Assembly: GCF_001591505.1 (NCBI RefSeq)
Contig: NZ_BCVA01000004.1
Coordinates: 186,001-250,000 of the forward strand
Direction of reading: 5' to 3'
DNA length: 64,000 nucleotides
From: Neobacillus niacini NBRC 15566
GTDB lineage: Bacteria; Bacillota; Bacilli; Bacillales; Cytobacillaceae
Under the pieces are notes generated by a model. It searched no databases. It had not been told where the DNA came from and was given only the letters and a program-made list of their open reading frames with translations. Shown one piece after another: positions 33,872-43,614 of this stretch. Each line of letters starts with the position of its first letter. Position 1 is the first letter of the stretch. A program made the position numbers and the translations under genes.

Positions 33872-34702
33872 ATGGAATCAACTATTCAGCCGCTCGATCC
33901 GATTGCATTCAGCTTAGGACCGATTCAAGTGCATTGGTATGGCCTTATTATAGGTTGCGGCCTTGCATTGGCACTGTTTCTAGCAATCCGGGAAGGAGAT
34001 AAGAGAGGTCTCCCAAAAGATACGTTTGCCGATTTAATGCTTTGGGCGATCCCAATTGCCATCCTTTCTGCACGAATATATTACGTTATTTTTGAATGGG
34101 GCTATTATTCTCAGCACCCAAGTCAAATCATCCAAATTTGGAATGGCGGAATTGCGATCCATGGAGCGTTAATTGGCTCCGTCTTAACAACGTATGTTTT
34201 TGCTAAAAAACGCGGAATTTCTTTTTGGAAAATTGCCGATATTGCAGCACCTAGTATTATTTTAGGTCAAGCCATCGGCCGGTGGGGGAACTTTATGAAT
34301 CAGGAAGCGCACGGAGGCGAAGTGACTAGAACTTTCCTCGAAAACCTCCAGCTGCCTGAGTTTATTATTAATCAAATGTATATAAATGGCGCTTACTATC
34401 ATCCAACATTTTTATATGAATCCATTTGGAATATTGCAGGCTTTATTCTTTTACTATTACTCCGACGTGTGAACCTGCGCCGCGGTGAGCTATTCCTTTC
34501 TTATGTGATTTGGTATTCTATTGGGCGTTTCTTTATAGAAGGCTTACGAACAGATAGTTTAATGCTTGGAGGTCTTCGAATGGCACAAACCATTTCTATC
34601 GCATTGATTCTGGCTGCCGTGCTCATCCTGATTTACCGCAGAAAAAAGAATCTAGCCGAAGACAGATACTTAGACAAAAATAATCAAGCATTAACGCATT
34701 AA
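33872..34702 (+). CDS. lgt: Prolipoprotein diacylglyceryl transferase
   Basis: Lgt transfers diacylglycerol from phosphatidylglycerol to the lipobox Cys of prolipoproteins at the membrane. The 276-residue protein has about seven membrane segments, the HWYGLIIG opening, the signature [13 protein letters not shown] near residue 140, and the conserved GLRTDSL segment near 230. ATG 33872 follows AAGGAG. The lipoproteins in this window (CccB, the sugar-binding protein) would be its substrates. The hprK-lgt order is standard in Bacillus. Confidence 0.97.
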   Translation: MESTIQPLDPIAFSLGPIQVHWYGLIIGCGLALALFLAIREGDKRGLPKDTFADLMLWAIPIAILSARIYYVIFEWGYYSQHPSQIIQIWNGGIAIHGALIGSVLTTYVFAKKRGISFWKIADIAAPSIILGQAIGRWGNFMNQEAHGGEVTRTFLENLQLPEFIINQMYINGAYYHPTFLYESIWNIAGFILLLLLRRVNLRRGELFLSYVIWYSIGRFFIEGLRTDSLMLGGLRMAQTISIALILAAVLILIYRRKKNLAEDRYLDKNNQALTH

Positions 34703-34721
34703 AGAAGGAGATTTTGGAGAA

Positions 34722-35675
34722 ATGATTAACTCGATAAAAAAGGGATTTCGGGTGGGGATTAAGACAACATGGACCCTGGGGAAAATTATTTTTCCAGTAA
34801 CCCTTATTGTAGCAGTGCTGCAGTATACACCTATCTTACCATGGGTGATTAAATTAATTGAGCCGATGATGAAGCTGTTAGGATTGTCAGGGGATGCGGC
34901 AATTCCACTAGTTTTGGGGAATTTCCTAAACCTCTATGCTGCTATTGGTGCGATTTTAACACTTGATTTAACGGTGAAGGAAGTTTTTATTTTAGCTGTT
35001 ATGCTCTCTTTTTCTCATAATTTAATAGTTGAATCAGGCGTTGCCCTGAAGGTGGGTATAAAGCTTTGGCTTGTCCTGGTTACGCGGCTGGGACTTGCAT
35101 TTACCTCTGCAATCGTCATTAACCTGGTTTGGCACGGAGGTAGTGAGACAGCTCAATACGGTCTTATCCAAGCAAACAGTGAGGAACATGTTTCAGGGAT
35201 TGGTGCAATCATACTGGCAGCGATTGAAAAAGCGGGACTTGGGATTCTGCAGTTGGCATTGATTGTTATCCCGTTAATGATGGTCATTCAGATCTTAAAG
35301 GATTTGCAATGGCTGAAGAAATTTTCGCAAGGAATGTCACCGATTACTAGGAGTCTTGGAATGCATGAAAATACTTCTACTACTATGGCGGCAGGCTTAT
35401 TGTTTGGACTTGCCTATGGTGCAGGAGTTGTCATCCAGGCAGTGGAGGAAGATGGAGTGAGTAAAAAGGATATAACACTCGCATTTCTTTTTCTGATGTC
35501 CTGCCACGCGGTAGTGGAGGATACGCTTATCTTTATTCCGCTGGGTATTCCGGTCTGGCCGCTCTTTTTAATCCGGCTGGGTGTAGCCATTATCTTAACT
35601 TTGATCGTTGGATTCATATGGAAACGGTCAGGCATCATGAGCAGAAAGGGAGCAGAACCAACATATGAAAAATAA
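34722..35675 (+). CDS. yvoD: Nucleoside-recognition (Gate) domain membrane protein
   Basis: A 317-residue protein with about eight hydrophobic segments and two repeats of the Gate/nucleoside-recognition type ([57 protein letters not shown] and [12 protein letters not shown] share a pattern). Start ATG 34722 follows AAGGAG. It lies between lgt and ppaX as B. subtilis yvoD does and overlaps ppaX by 11 bases. The family includes spore-maturation proteins and ion or nucleoside transport relatives; no substrate is known. Confidence 0.85.
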   Translation: MINSIKKGFRVGIKTTWTLGKIIFPVTLIVAVLQYTPILPWVIKLIEPMMKLLGLSGDAAIPLVLGNFLNLYAAIGAILTLDLTVKEVFILAVMLSFSHNLIVESGVALKVGIKLWLVLVTRLGLAFTSAIVINLVWHGGSETAQYGLIQANSEEHVSGIGAIILAAIEKAGLGILQLALIVIPLMMVIQILKDLQWLKKFSQGMSPITRSLGMHENTSTTMAAGLLFGLAYGAGVVIQAVEEDGVSKKDITLAFLFLMSCHAVVEDTLIFIPLGIPVWPLFLIRLGVAIILTLIVGFIWKRSGIMSRKGAEPTYEK

Positions 35676-36312
35676 TATTACTACCATTTTATTTGATTTA
35701 GATGGAACGTTAATCGATACCAATGAGCTAATTATTTCTACTTATTTACACACACTTGAAAAATATTATCCAGGTAAATATCAGCGAGAAGATGTCCTCC
35801 CATTTTTAGGTCCAACCCTTCATGAGGTTTTTGAGAATATGGACCCTGAGCGTGTTGAGGAAATGATCTTAGAATACCGCACTTACAATTTAGCTAATCA
35901 TGATTTACTTGTAAAAGAATTTGTCGGTGTGATGGAAACCATTGAGACATTAAAGAAAAAAGGGTATAAACTGGCCATCGTGACAACGAAACGTGAGGAT
36001 GTAGCATTTAAAGGGCTTCGCTTGATGAAACTTGATTCGTTTTTTGATGTCATGATTGCTTATGATCATGTGAAAAAAGTGAAGCCAGACCCCGAACCAA
36101 TCTTTTTGGCACTTGAAAAGTTAGATTCAAAGCCAGAAGAAACTTTAATGGTAGGGGATAATTTTCACGATGTGCTTGCCGGGAAAAATGCAGGTACGAA
36201 AACAGCAGGTGTTTCTTGGACAATTAAGGGAAGAGATTACCTGGCAAAATTTGAACCAGATTACATGTTAGAGAACATGACGGATTTATTAACGATTCTT
36301 GGCGAGGATTAA
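35665..36312 (+). CDS. ppaX: Pyrophosphatase PpaX
   Basis: HAD-superfamily hydrolase of 215 residues. PpaX splits the PPi that HprK releases on dephosphorylating HPr-Ser-P, pulling that reaction forward. HAD motifs: [11 protein letters not shown] (catalytic Asp pair), IVTTKRED, the Lys in KPDPEPIF, and [16 protein letters not shown]. The ATG at 35665 lies inside the end of yvoD, with AAGGGAG upstream. Operon membership with hprK supports PpaX rather than a generic phosphoglycolate phosphatase. Confidence 0.93.
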   Translation: MKNNITTILFDLDGTLIDTNELIISTYLHTLEKYYPGKYQREDVLPFLGPTLHEVFENMDPERVEEMILEYRTYNLANHDLLVKEFVGVMETIETLKKKGYKLAIVTTKREDVAFKGLRLMKLDSFFDVMIAYDHVKKVKPDPEPIFLALEKLDSKPEETLMVGDNFHDVLAGKNAGTKTAGVSWTIKGRDYLAKFEPDYMLENMTDLLTILGED

Positions 36313-36314
36313 AA

Positions 36315-36848
36315 ATGAGGAATACGACCCGCTACCCTGTTGAAGGGGCTAACTCCTTGTGGCATGTTTATAAAACCGTTCCTTTCTGGAAGGTGGTCAA
36401 GAATTTCATTGTCATCCAATTGGCGCGTTATACTCCATTTTTAGGAATGAAAAATTGGCTTTACCGTACCTTTTTGGGACTTAAGGTCGGTGAGCAAACA
36501 TCCTTCGCGTTAATGGTCATGCTCGATGTAATGTTTCCTGAAAAAATCAGTGTCGGACGGAACACAGTCATTGGCTATAACACAACGATTCTGGCTCATG
36601 AATATTTGATTAAAGAATATCGTCTTGGTCCTGTTGATATTGGCAGTGAAGTGATGATAGGTGCGAATTCAACCATTCTTCCTGGGGTAACGATTGGTGA
36701 CGGAGCCATCGTTTCAGCTGGAACACTCGTTCATAAAGATGTTCCAGCTGGTGCATTTGTCGGGGGGAATCCTATGCGGGTCATCTATTCAAAAGAAGAG
36801 CTTGAAAAACGTTGGGCCGAAGACCCAATTTATAGTAAAAATAAATAA
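36315..36848 (+). CDS. yvoF: Hexapeptide-repeat acyltransferase YvoF
   Basis: A 177-residue protein whose middle and C-terminal parts show the left-handed parallel beta-helix pattern (ISVGRNTVIGYNTTI, VDIGSEVMIGANSTILPGVTIGDGAIVSAGTLVHKDVPAGAFVGGNPMRVI-type periodicity). It belongs to the LbH acetyltransferase family and resembles B. subtilis YvoF. It follows ppaX by 2 bases and ends the hprK operon. Acceptor substrate unknown. Confidence 0.85.
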   Translation: MRNTTRYPVEGANSLWHVYKTVPFWKVVKNFIVIQLARYTPFLGMKNWLYRTFLGLKVGEQTSFALMVMLDVMFPEKISVGRNTVIGYNTTILAHEYLIKEYRLGPVDIGSEVMIGANSTILPGVTIGDGAIVSAGTLVHKDVPAGAFVGGNPMRVIYSKEELEKRWAEDPIYSKNK

Positions 36849-36859
36849 GGAAATAATAG

Positions 36860-36890
36860 AAGCTGGGTTGTTGTACCTGGCTTTTTTTTA
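36860..36890 (+). terminator. Terminator of the hprK operon
   Basis: Stem AAGCTGGG / CCTGGCTT (36860-36867 with 36876-36883, two G-T pairs) then a T-run. Confidence 0.75.
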
Positions 36891-36939
36891 CATACTAAAG
36901 GGGAATCATGACAAAAACCTCGGAATTATCAGTTTTCAG

Positions 36940-36968
36940 TTGACGAGAATTTCCCAAAAGGGTAAACT
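36940..36968 (+). promoter_or_regulatory. SigA-type promoter of the his operon
   Basis: TTGACG (36940-36945), 17-bp spacer, TAAACT (36963-36968). Only about 50 bases separate the start site from hisZ, so there is no room for a T-box or a his leader peptide. Confidence 0.8.
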
Positions 36969-37024
36969 TTAATTTATTAGCATATTAGCGAACTAAAGGA
37001 TTCTGAAAATAAAGGATGATTGAA

Positions 37025-38188
37025 ATGAGCCGTTTATTTATGTTTGAAAAGCCTTTAGGCATGAGAGATACGCTTCCCGAACTCTATGAAAAAAAGCACC
37101 GTGTACGTACTTTGATGGAAGACGCCATCAAACAGTGGGGATATCAATTTATTGACACACCTACTTTAGAATACTATGAAACCGTTGGAACAGCCTCCGC
37201 GATCCTTGACTCGGAGCTTTTCAAATTACTTGATAAAGACGGGCATACCCTCGTACTAAGGCCCGATATGACATCGCCGATTGCTCGGGTAGCAGCTTCA
37301 CGACTGTTAGAAAATGATCTTCCTCTTCGTTTAGCTTATGCCGGAAATGTGTACCGTGCGCAGCAGCGAGAAGGCGGCAGACCCGCCGAGTTTGAACAAA
37401 TTGGTGTGGAATATATAAATGATGATACTGTTTCAAGCGATGGCGAGGTAATCGCTTTGCTCGTCTCCTCGTTAAAAAAAGCAGGGTTGAATCAATTTCA
37501 AGTTTCAGTAGGGCATATTGGCTTTGCACAAGAATTATTTAAACAAATCTTAGGAACGAATGGACGTGCCAATGCGCTCAGACGCTTTTTATATGAAAAG
37601 AACTTTGTAGGTTATCGTGAACAAGTAAACTCATATTCACTTTCCTCCATTGATAAAAAAAGACTGCTGCAGCTGCTGGAATTAAGAGGCGGCGAGGAGA
37701 TAATTGGAAAAGCTCTTGATATAGTTGAAGATGGCTATGGAAAAGAATCGCTTATCCAGCTCAAGGAACTGTGGGATGTGATCAAGGATTATGGTCTTGA
37801 GGACTACGTGAAATTTGATTTTACGATTGTCAGCCATATGAGCTATTATTCGGGGATTTTATTTGAGGCCTATGCTGGCAATGTCGGATTTCCGATTGGA
37901 AACGGCGGCCGTTACGGTTTGATCGAGAAGTTTGGAAAAAAAGCCAGTGCCACTGGTTTTGCCGTTAGACTCGATAAACTTTTAGAGGCTATGGGCTCAC
38001 AAGAGATCAGCAATACGGTAGAGTGTATCCTTTTCAGCCAGGAACGTCGAAAGGAAGCCTTTCAATTGGCTGAAACCATGAAGGCAGAAGGAAAGCAAAC
38101 CGTTCTGCAAGACATTAATGGCGTGAAGAATCTAGACGCTTTTACAAAGAAGTTTGCAAATACCACCTTTTTAATTGGGGGTGCTTAA
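37025..38188 (+). CDS. hisZ: ATP phosphoribosyltransferase regulatory subunit
   Basis: HisZ is a catalytically inactive class II histidyl-tRNA synthetase paralogue that pairs with the short HisG and makes it active and histidine-sensitive. It has 387 residues with motif 2-like [25 protein letters not shown] and [11 protein letters not shown] chose ATG 37025 because AAAGGATG (37011-37018) is well placed; ATG 37016 lies within it. First gene of an eight-gene histidine operon, hisZGDBHAF(IE). Confidence 0.94.
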   Translation: MSRLFMFEKPLGMRDTLPELYEKKHRVRTLMEDAIKQWGYQFIDTPTLEYYETVGTASAILDSELFKLLDKDGHTLVLRPDMTSPIARVAASRLLENDLPLRLAYAGNVYRAQQREGGRPAEFEQIGVEYINDDTVSSDGEVIALLVSSLKKAGLNQFQVSVGHIGFAQELFKQILGTNGRANALRRFLYEKNFVGYREQVNSYSLSSIDKKRLLQLLELRGGEEIIGKALDIVEDGYGKESLIQLKELWDVIKDYGLEDYVKFDFTIVSHMSYYSGILFEAYAGNVGFPIGNGGRYGLIEKFGKKASATGFAVRLDKLLEAMGSQEISNTVECILFSQERRKEAFQLAETMKAEGKQTVLQDINGVKNLDAFTKKFANTTFLIGGA

Positions 38189-38189
38189 T

Positions 38190-38828
38190 ATGAATGCAAA
38201 ATTAACCATTGCAATGCCAAAAGGAAGAATTTTTGAAGAAGCTTTAGAGTTACTACGTAAAGCAGGTTATACACTGCCACCTGAATTCGATGATTCGCGA
38301 AAATTAATCCTCGATGTTGAGGCAGAAGACATGCGTTTCATCCTGGCAAAGCCTATGGATGTGGCTACATACGTGGAGCATGGTGTGGCAGATGTCGGTA
38401 TTGCTGGTAAGGACGTATTACTGGAAGAAGAACGAGATGTATACGAATTGCTTGATTTACAAATCAGTGCCTGCTATTTGGCAGTTGCCGGCCTGCCTGG
38501 AACAGCGATGAACGATGTGGCGCCAAAAGTGGCAACAAAATATCCTAATGTCGCTGCAGCTTATTTCCGCGAACAAGGTGAGCAGGTTGAGATCATTAAA
38601 TTAAATGGTTCAATCGAGCTTGCACCTCTAATTGGATTAGCGGATAGAATCGTTGACATTGTTTCTACCGGGAGAACGCTGGTTGAAAATGGGCTTGTTG
38701 AATATGAAAGAATTAAAGATGTTACATCCAGGCTCATCGTTAATCCTGTTAGTTACCGGATTAAAGACGAACGTATAAACGAATTAGTGACTAGGTTAAG
38801 CACTGTTGTCTCCTTGGAGGTAAAGTAG
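38190..38828 (+). CDS. hisG: ATP phosphoribosyltransferase, short form
   Basis: HisG commits ATP and PRPP to histidine synthesis. At 212 residues it is the short form, which lacks the regulatory C-terminus and needs HisZ, encoded just upstream. Motifs: [28 protein letters not shown], and the PRPP loop [19 protein letters not shown] 38190 follows the hisZ stop by one base, with GGGGGTG as ribosome site; the frame opening at 38175 is upstream of that site. Confidence 0.97.
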   Translation: MNAKLTIAMPKGRIFEEALELLRKAGYTLPPEFDDSRKLILDVEAEDMRFILAKPMDVATYVEHGVADVGIAGKDVLLEEERDVYELLDLQISACYLAVAGLPGTAMNDVAPKVATKYPNVAAAYFREQGEQVEIIKLNGSIELAPLIGLADRIVDIVSTGRTLVENGLVEYERIKDVTSRLIVNPVSYRIKDERINELVTRLSTVVSLEVK

Positions 38829-40100
38829 ATGAAAATTGTAAAAGTAAACGACCTTGTATCGATCAAACGTTCTATTGAATCGGGGACAACGGAACAGTTA
38901 GAGGTAGTTAAAAATATTATTTCGGACATTCGGTCCTCAGGCGACAAAGCGCTACGCGATTATACGGAAGAATTCGACCGAGTTAAGTTAAATTCATTTG
39001 TAGTTACTGAAGATGAAATAAACGAAGCATATGGGAAAGTGGATTCTGAGTTTATTTCTATTGTTCGAGAAGCGGCTGAGAATATTAGAAGTTTTCATGA
39101 AAAACAATTGCGTCCTTCATGGATGACCACAGAAGAAAATGGCAGTATGCTCGGCCAAAAAATTACACCGCTTGATTCTGTAGGCGTTTATGTCCCTGGA
39201 GGAACAGCAGCCTATCCCTCTTCCGTACTTATGAATGTCATCCCAGCAAAAGTGGCTGGAGTTAACAGAATTGTGATGGTCTCACCACCAAACACCGAGG
39301 GGAAACTTCCCGCTGCAGTACTAGTTGCTGCAAGAGAAGCTGGAGTGAAGGAAATTTATAAAGTAGGCGGAGCACAGGCGATTGGTGCCTTAGCCTATGG
39401 AACAGAGTCAATCGCAGCTGTTGATAAAATTACTGGACCAGGCAATATCTTTGTGGCATTAGCTAAGCGAGAGGTGTTTGGCGATGTTGATATCGATATG
39501 ATAGCAGGACCAAGTGAAATAGCCATTATTGCCGATGACACTGCCAGGGCGGATGAAGTCGCTGCAGACTTGTTATCACAGGCAGAACACGACCCGCGTG
39601 CTTGCAGTGTCCTTGTTACTCCTTCGGTCACATTAGCAGAAGAGGTGGCTGTCGAAGTTGAAAAACAACTGGCTTTATTGCCGCGAAAAGAAATTGCCTC
39701 CCGGTCGATTGCTGATTTTGGTGTGATTTATGTGACTTCTTCTATTGAGGAAGCGGTAGAAACGGTAAATCAGCTAGCGCCTGAACACCTTGAAATCTTG
39801 ATCGAGAATGGTATCGAGCTGCTTGGGAAAATTCGACACGCTGGTGCTATTTTTATTGGTCGTTATAGTTCAGAGCCAGTAGGTGATTATTTTGCCGGAC
39901 CTAATCATGTCCTGCCAACCAATGGGACTGCTCGATTTTCAAGTCCCTTAAATGTAGATGATTTTCAAAAGAAATCAAGTGTGATTATCTACAGTGAAAA
40001 AGCTTTAAAAGAGAATGGAGAAAAGATCGCTAAATTTGCCCGTATGGAAGGTCTTGAAGCCCATGCGCGTGCAGTTGAATTAAGGCTAAAAAATCAATAA
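38829..40100 (+). CDS. hisD: Histidinol dehydrogenase
   Basis: HisD performs the last two oxidations, L-histidinol to histidine, with NAD and zinc. The 423-residue protein shows [48 protein letters not shown], the SQAEHDPRA segment with Zn and catalytic residues, LAPEHLEI, and [17 protein letters not shown] 38829 abuts the hisG stop, with GGAGG at 38816-38820. Confidence 0.97.
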   Translation: MKIVKVNDLVSIKRSIESGTTEQLEVVKNIISDIRSSGDKALRDYTEEFDRVKLNSFVVTEDEINEAYGKVDSEFISIVREAAENIRSFHEKQLRPSWMTTEENGSMLGQKITPLDSVGVYVPGGTAAYPSSVLMNVIPAKVAGVNRIVMVSPPNTEGKLPAAVLVAAREAGVKEIYKVGGAQAIGALAYGTESIAAVDKITGPGNIFVALAKREVFGDVDIDMIAGPSEIAIIADDTARADEVAADLLSQAEHDPRACSVLVTPSVTLAEEVAVEVEKQLALLPRKEIASRSIADFGVIYVTSSIEEAVETVNQLAPEHLEILIENGIELLGKIRHAGAIFIGRYSSEPVGDYFAGPNHVLPTNGTARFSSPLNVDDFQKKSSVIIYSEKALKENGEKIAKFARMEGLEAHARAVELRLKNQ

Positions 40101-40122
40101 TTATTTGCTAGGGGGCCCTTCC

Positions 40123-40710
40123 ATGGAAAGATACGCAAGTATTGAACGAAAAACAAATGAAACGCAAATCAGTTTATCACTAGATATTGATGGCGAAGGA
40201 AAGTCTGAACTCGAAACAGGGGTTCCATTCATGAGCCACATGCTTGACTTATTCACGAAACATGGACAATTTAACCTTACCGTGGATGCAAAAGGGGATA
40301 TTGAGGTAGACGATCATCATACTACTGAGGATATCGGAATTGTTTTAGGACAGGCATTGCGTGAAGCTCTTGGTGATAAAAGAGGAATTAAACGCTATGG
40401 AAATGCCTTTGTTCCGATGGACGAAGCTTTAGCACAAGTAGTTGTCGACTTAAGTAATCGGCCGCATCTTGAAATGAGGGCAGAGTTCCCGAATGCTAAG
40501 GTGGGTACGTTTGATACGGAGCTCGTTCATGAATTTTTATGGAAGCTTGCCCTTGAGGCGCGCATGAATCTTCATGTCATTGTTCATTATGGACACAATA
40601 CGCATCATATGATTGAGGCTGTTTTTAAAGCACTTGGCCGTGCGCTTGACGAAGCTACAACCATAGACCCTCGCATAAAAGGAGTTCCGTCAACGAAAGG
40701 GATGTTATAG
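40123..40710 (+). CDS. hisB: Imidazoleglycerol-phosphate dehydratase
   Basis: Monofunctional HisB (195 residues), without the phosphatase domain of the enteric enzyme. The manganese-binding segments [11 protein letters not shown] and [22 protein letters not shown] are present. The frame opens at TTG 40105, but AGGGGG (40110-40115) sets ATG 40123 as the start. hisH begins at the next base after the stop. A separate histidinol phosphatase and HisC are not in this cluster. Confidence 0.97.
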   Translation: MERYASIERKTNETQISLSLDIDGEGKSELETGVPFMSHMLDLFTKHGQFNLTVDAKGDIEVDDHHTTEDIGIVLGQALREALGDKRGIKRYGNAFVPMDEALAQVVVDLSNRPHLEMRAEFPNAKVGTFDTELVHEFLWKLALEARMNLHVIVHYGHNTHHMIEAVFKALGRALDEATTIDPRIKGVPSTKGML

Positions 40711-41361
40711 ATGATTGGTATTGTCGATTATGGTATGGGCAATTTGTTTAGCGTCAGTAAAGCCCTTGAACGATTGAATGCAGATTATTTTATATCAGGT
40801 GATAAAGAGGAGCTTCTGGGTGCAGATGCCTTATTGCTTCCGGGTGTCGGCTCTTTTCGCGATGCAATGGAAGTATTACAGGTTGATACGATAAAAGAAT
40901 TTGCGGCCAGCGGGAAACCCCTCCTTGGGATATGCCTGGGTATGCAGCTATTGTTTGAAGATAGTGATGAAAATGGTTTTACGAAAGGGCTCGGCTTACT
41001 GCCCGGTCATGTACGACGTTTTTCTGGTTCGAATGCTGCTGGAGAGACATATAAGGTTCCTCATATGGGATGGAATAAACTTGAATTTGTAAAAACTTCT
41101 CCTTTGATAAAAGGGTTAGAAGAAGATTATGTTTATTTTGTTCATTCTTACTATGTAAGTGCAGAAAAATCAGAAGTACTGCTGGCAAAAGCCAATTATT
41201 ATGAAGGGGTTTCTGCTGTAGTTGGTAAAGATAATATATTTGGGATGCAATTTCATCCTGAAAAAAGCAGCAAGCTGGGAATGGCACTGTTGAATAATTT
41301 TTTGAAATTGGTTGAAGAGAGGATACGGTACGATGACACTGACACTTTATCCAGCGATTGA
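40711..41361 (+). CDS. hisH: Imidazole glycerol phosphate synthase, glutaminase subunit
   Basis: HisH supplies ammonia from glutamine to HisF. Class I amidotransferase of 216 residues: nucleophile Cys in [13 protein letters not shown], oxyanion-hole PGVGSF, and the catalytic His/Glu pair in [10 protein letters not shown]. It starts directly after hisB and its last 29 bases overlap hisA, longer than the usual 4-base overlap in this operon. The C-terminal tail ([13 protein letters not shown]) lies in that overlap. Confidence 0.96.
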   Translation: MIGIVDYGMGNLFSVSKALERLNADYFISGDKEELLGADALLLPGVGSFRDAMEVLQVDTIKEFAASGKPLLGICLGMQLLFEDSDENGFTKGLGLLPGHVRRFSGSNAAGETYKVPHMGWNKLEFVKTSPLIKGLEEDYVYFVHSYYVSAEKSEVLLAKANYYEGVSAVVGKDNIFGMQFHPEKSSKLGMALLNNFLKLVEERIRYDDTDTLSSD

Positions 41362-42055
41362 TATGCGCGGCGGGAATTGCGTACGCCTCCTCCAAGGGGA
41401 TTATGATAAGGAAACGATTTATGGCGATTCACCTTTTGATATGGCCAAAACTTTTGCGGCAGATGGCGCAGAATGGATTCATATGGTAGATCTGGACGGG
41501 GCAAAGGATGGCAAACGGGTCAATGATCGCTTTGTAATAGAAGCAGCTAAGCAGCTAAATGTAAATGTCCAAATTGGCGGCGGGATTCGTTCTGAGGCTG
41601 ACATCCTTCATTATTTAGAAAATGGCATTACACGCGTGATTATCGGTAGTATCGCTGTTTCAAATCCTGAGTTTGCGATTGAGATGATTCAGAAGTATGG
41701 CAAGCAAATTGTTGTGGGGATTGATGCGAAAAATGGCTATGTAGCTACCCATGGCTGGCTGAATACTTCAGAGGTAAAAGCAGTGGAACTGAGCAAACGC
41801 TTTGCTGACGCCGGTGCGGAGACGTTTATTTTTACCGATATTGCTACCGATGGTACATTATCTGGACCAAATATAGCTGCTGTTTGTGAAATGTCACGGG
41901 TAACAGGAAAAAATGTTATTGCCTCTGGTGGAGTTAGCAGCTTAGCTGATTTGCGTGCTCTCAATGCAGAAGGGGTTAGAGGAGCTATTGTAGGAAAAGC
42001 TCTTTATGAAAACCGTTTTACTTTGAAGGAAGCGCTAGATGAGGTGAAAAAATGA
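41333..42055 (+). CDS. hisA: ProFAR isomerase HisA
   Basis: HisA opens the ribose ring of ProFAR (Amadori isomerisation). TIM barrel of 240 residues with catalytic Asp in [19 protein letters not shown] and Asp in [12 protein letters not shown], and phosphate loops GGGIRS and ASGGVSS. ATG 41333 is inside hisH; GAGAGGAT upstream is the ribosome site. The TTG frame from 41312 is discounted. It overlaps hisF by 4 bases. Confidence 0.95.
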   Translation: MTLTLYPAIDMRGGNCVRLLQGDYDKETIYGDSPFDMAKTFAADGAEWIHMVDLDGAKDGKRVNDRFVIEAAKQLNVNVQIGGGIRSEADILHYLENGITRVIIGSIAVSNPEFAIEMIQKYGKQIVVGIDAKNGYVATHGWLNTSEVKAVELSKRFADAGAETFIFTDIATDGTLSGPNIAAVCEMSRVTGKNVIASGGVSSLADLRALNAEGVRGAIVGKALYENRFTLKEALDEVKK

Positions 42056-42813
42056 CCCTGACGAAACGAATCATCCCTTGTCTTGACGTAAAAGAAGGAA
42101 GAGTCGTAAAAGGAATTCAGTTTGTTCAACTTCGGGATGCGGGAGACCCTGTAGAATTGGCTCGTTTTTATGACGAACAAGGAGCGGATGAGCTCGTCTT
42201 CCTTGATATTTCTGCGTCTGTTGAAGGACGAAAAACCATGGTTGAAGTGGTTAAGTCTGTTGCTTCGGAGCTCGCCATTCCTTTTACGGTTGGCGGCGGG
42301 ATTAATTCTTTAGAGGATATGAAACGAATTCTCCGTGCTGGAGCCGACAAGGTATCATTAAATACAGCAGCAGTATTGAATCCTGAACTTATTTCTGAGG
42401 GAGCAGGTTTTTTTGGAACACAATGCATCGTAGTCGCGATTGATGCGAAGTATGACGAAGAGCTAGGAACATGGCGTGTTTATACGCATGGCGGCAGAAC
42501 GCCAACGGATCGTAAGGTAATTGAGTGGGCAAAAGAAGCAGCTGAGTTAGGAGCAGGTGAAATTTTGCTGACAAGTATGGATAGCGACGGCGAAAAAAAT
42601 GGCTTTGATTTAAAGCTGACTGCAGCGGTAAGTGAAGCCGTGACGATTCCGGTAATTGCTTCAGGCGGTGCAGGAAACGCCAGTCATTTTGAGGAAGCAT
42701 TGGTAAATGGAAAAGCCGATGCGGCGCTTGCAGCTTCCATTTTTCACTATAAAGAAACTTCCGTTCATGAAGTAAAAAGTTATTTGCAAGAGAGAGGAGT
42801 GTCGGTGCGATGA
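42052..42813 (+). CDS. hisF: Imidazole glycerol phosphate synthase, cyclase subunit
   Basis: HisF joins ammonia from HisH to PRFAR, giving imidazole glycerol phosphate and AICAR. TIM barrel of 253 residues: catalytic Asp in [14 protein letters not shown] and Asp in [13 protein letters not shown], with phosphate loops VGGGINS and ASGGAGN. It overlaps both neighbours by 4 bases (ATGA), which suggests coupled translation of hisA-hisF-hisI. Confidence 0.97.
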   Translation: MTLTKRIIPCLDVKEGRVVKGIQFVQLRDAGDPVELARFYDEQGADELVFLDISASVEGRKTMVEVVKSVASELAIPFTVGGGINSLEDMKRILRAGADKVSLNTAAVLNPELISEGAGFFGTQCIVVAIDAKYDEELGTWRVYTHGGRTPTDRKVIEWAKEAAELGAGEILLTSMDSDGEKNGFDLKLTAAVSEAVTIPVIASGGAGNASHFEEALVNGKADAALAASIFHYKETSVHEVKSYLQERGVSVR

Positions 42814-43427
42814 ATATTCGTTTTGATGAAAAAGGGCTAGTACCTGCCATCGTCCAGGATGCAGAAACAAAAGAGGTATTAACATTAGCTTATATGAATC
42901 AGGAATCTCTGACAAAAACGCTGGAAACCGGCGAAACATGGTTTTACAGCCGTTCACGTCAGGAGCTTTGGCATAAAGGTGCAACAAGTGGAAACACTCA
43001 GTCTGTTGTTAGCGTCAAATATGACTGTGACCAGGATGCAGTTCTTGTGCTCGTTCAGCCTAAGGGACCTGCCTGCCATACGGGAGCTGTCAGCTGCTTC
43101 TCTGAGGGTGTTGTTACAGAAAGGGCTTCCTCTAGTCTTGCAGACTACCAGATCTTGCAGTCATTAGAAAAGTTGATTATTGAACGAGAAAAAGAGCGCC
43201 CAGAAGGAGCTTATACTACCTATCTATTTGAAAAAGGCGTAGATAAGATCCTGAAAAAAGTCGGTGAAGAGGCCTCAGAAGTCATCATCGCCGCGAAAAA
43301 CCGCGACAAAGAAGAACTCAAATGGGAAGCCGCCGACCTCCTCTACCACCTGCAAGTATTACTGGTCGAACAAGACTTGCCGTTTACTGAAGTACTAAAA
43401 ACCCTAGAAGAAAGACACAACCGATAA
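42810..43427 (+). CDS. hisI: Bifunctional PRA-CH / PRA-PH (HisIE)
   Basis: Fusion of 205 residues catalysing steps 2 and 3. N-terminal phosphoribosyl-AMP cyclohydrolase (about 1-105) carries [14 protein letters not shown] and the Zn-binding CDQDA with CHTGAVSCF; the C-terminal phosphoribosyl-ATP pyrophosphatase (about 110-205) carries [24 protein letters not shown] and [13 protein letters not shown]. Last gene of the his operon. The final 100 bases use an unusual run of GCC/GAC/CTC codons compared with the rest. Confidence 0.96.
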   Translation: MNIRFDEKGLVPAIVQDAETKEVLTLAYMNQESLTKTLETGETWFYSRSRQELWHKGATSGNTQSVVSVKYDCDQDAVLVLVQPKGPACHTGAVSCFSEGVVTERASSSLADYQILQSLEKLIIEREKERPEGAYTTYLFEKGVDKILKKVGEEASEVIIAAKNRDKEELKWEAADLLYHLQVLLVEQDLPFTEVLKTLEERHNR

Positions 43428-43440
43428 ACGATAAACAAAT

Positions 43441-43468
43441 GGTGCAAATCACTTCGGTGCCTGTCACC
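43441..43468 (+). repeat. GGTGCCTGTCACC-type intergenic repeat
   Basis: Short element with GGTG (43441-43444) facing CACC (43465-43468) and an inner CAC-TTCG-GTG tetraloop hairpin (43451-43460). It lies between hisI and the terminator. I recall similar GGTGCCTGTCACC-like motifs between genes in other Bacillaceae, but could not search. Confidence 0.45.
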
Positions 43469-43513
43469 AAATATACAAAAAACGCTGTTTATGCAGCGTT
43501 TTTTGTATATTTG
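43468..43513. terminator. Strong terminator after the his operon
   Basis: A 20-bp perfect stem (43468-43487 with 43494-43513) with a 6-nt loop; the inner core is AACGCTG / CAGCGTT with T6 inside the descending arm. Symmetric A/T tracts would allow use in both directions. Confidence 0.9.
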
Positions 43514-43570
43514 GAATATCTTCCAATGTGTTTGAATCGGTTCTAATGCTTCTCGTACGGGCTTTGGTTG

Positions 43571-43579
43571 TGGTATACT
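43571..43579 (+). promoter_or_regulatory. Extended -10 promoter of yvcD
   Basis: TGG then TATACT (43574-43579), 36 bases before the start; no good -35. Confidence 0.5.
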
Positions 43580-43614
43580 ACATAAGTTAGTTTATTGTAT
43601 AGATGGAGGTCTCC

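Noticed and set aside
36884..37024. T-box or histidine leader peptide before the his operon
   Set aside because: Only about 50 bases between the predicted start site and hisZ, with no T-box core, terminator or His-codon run.
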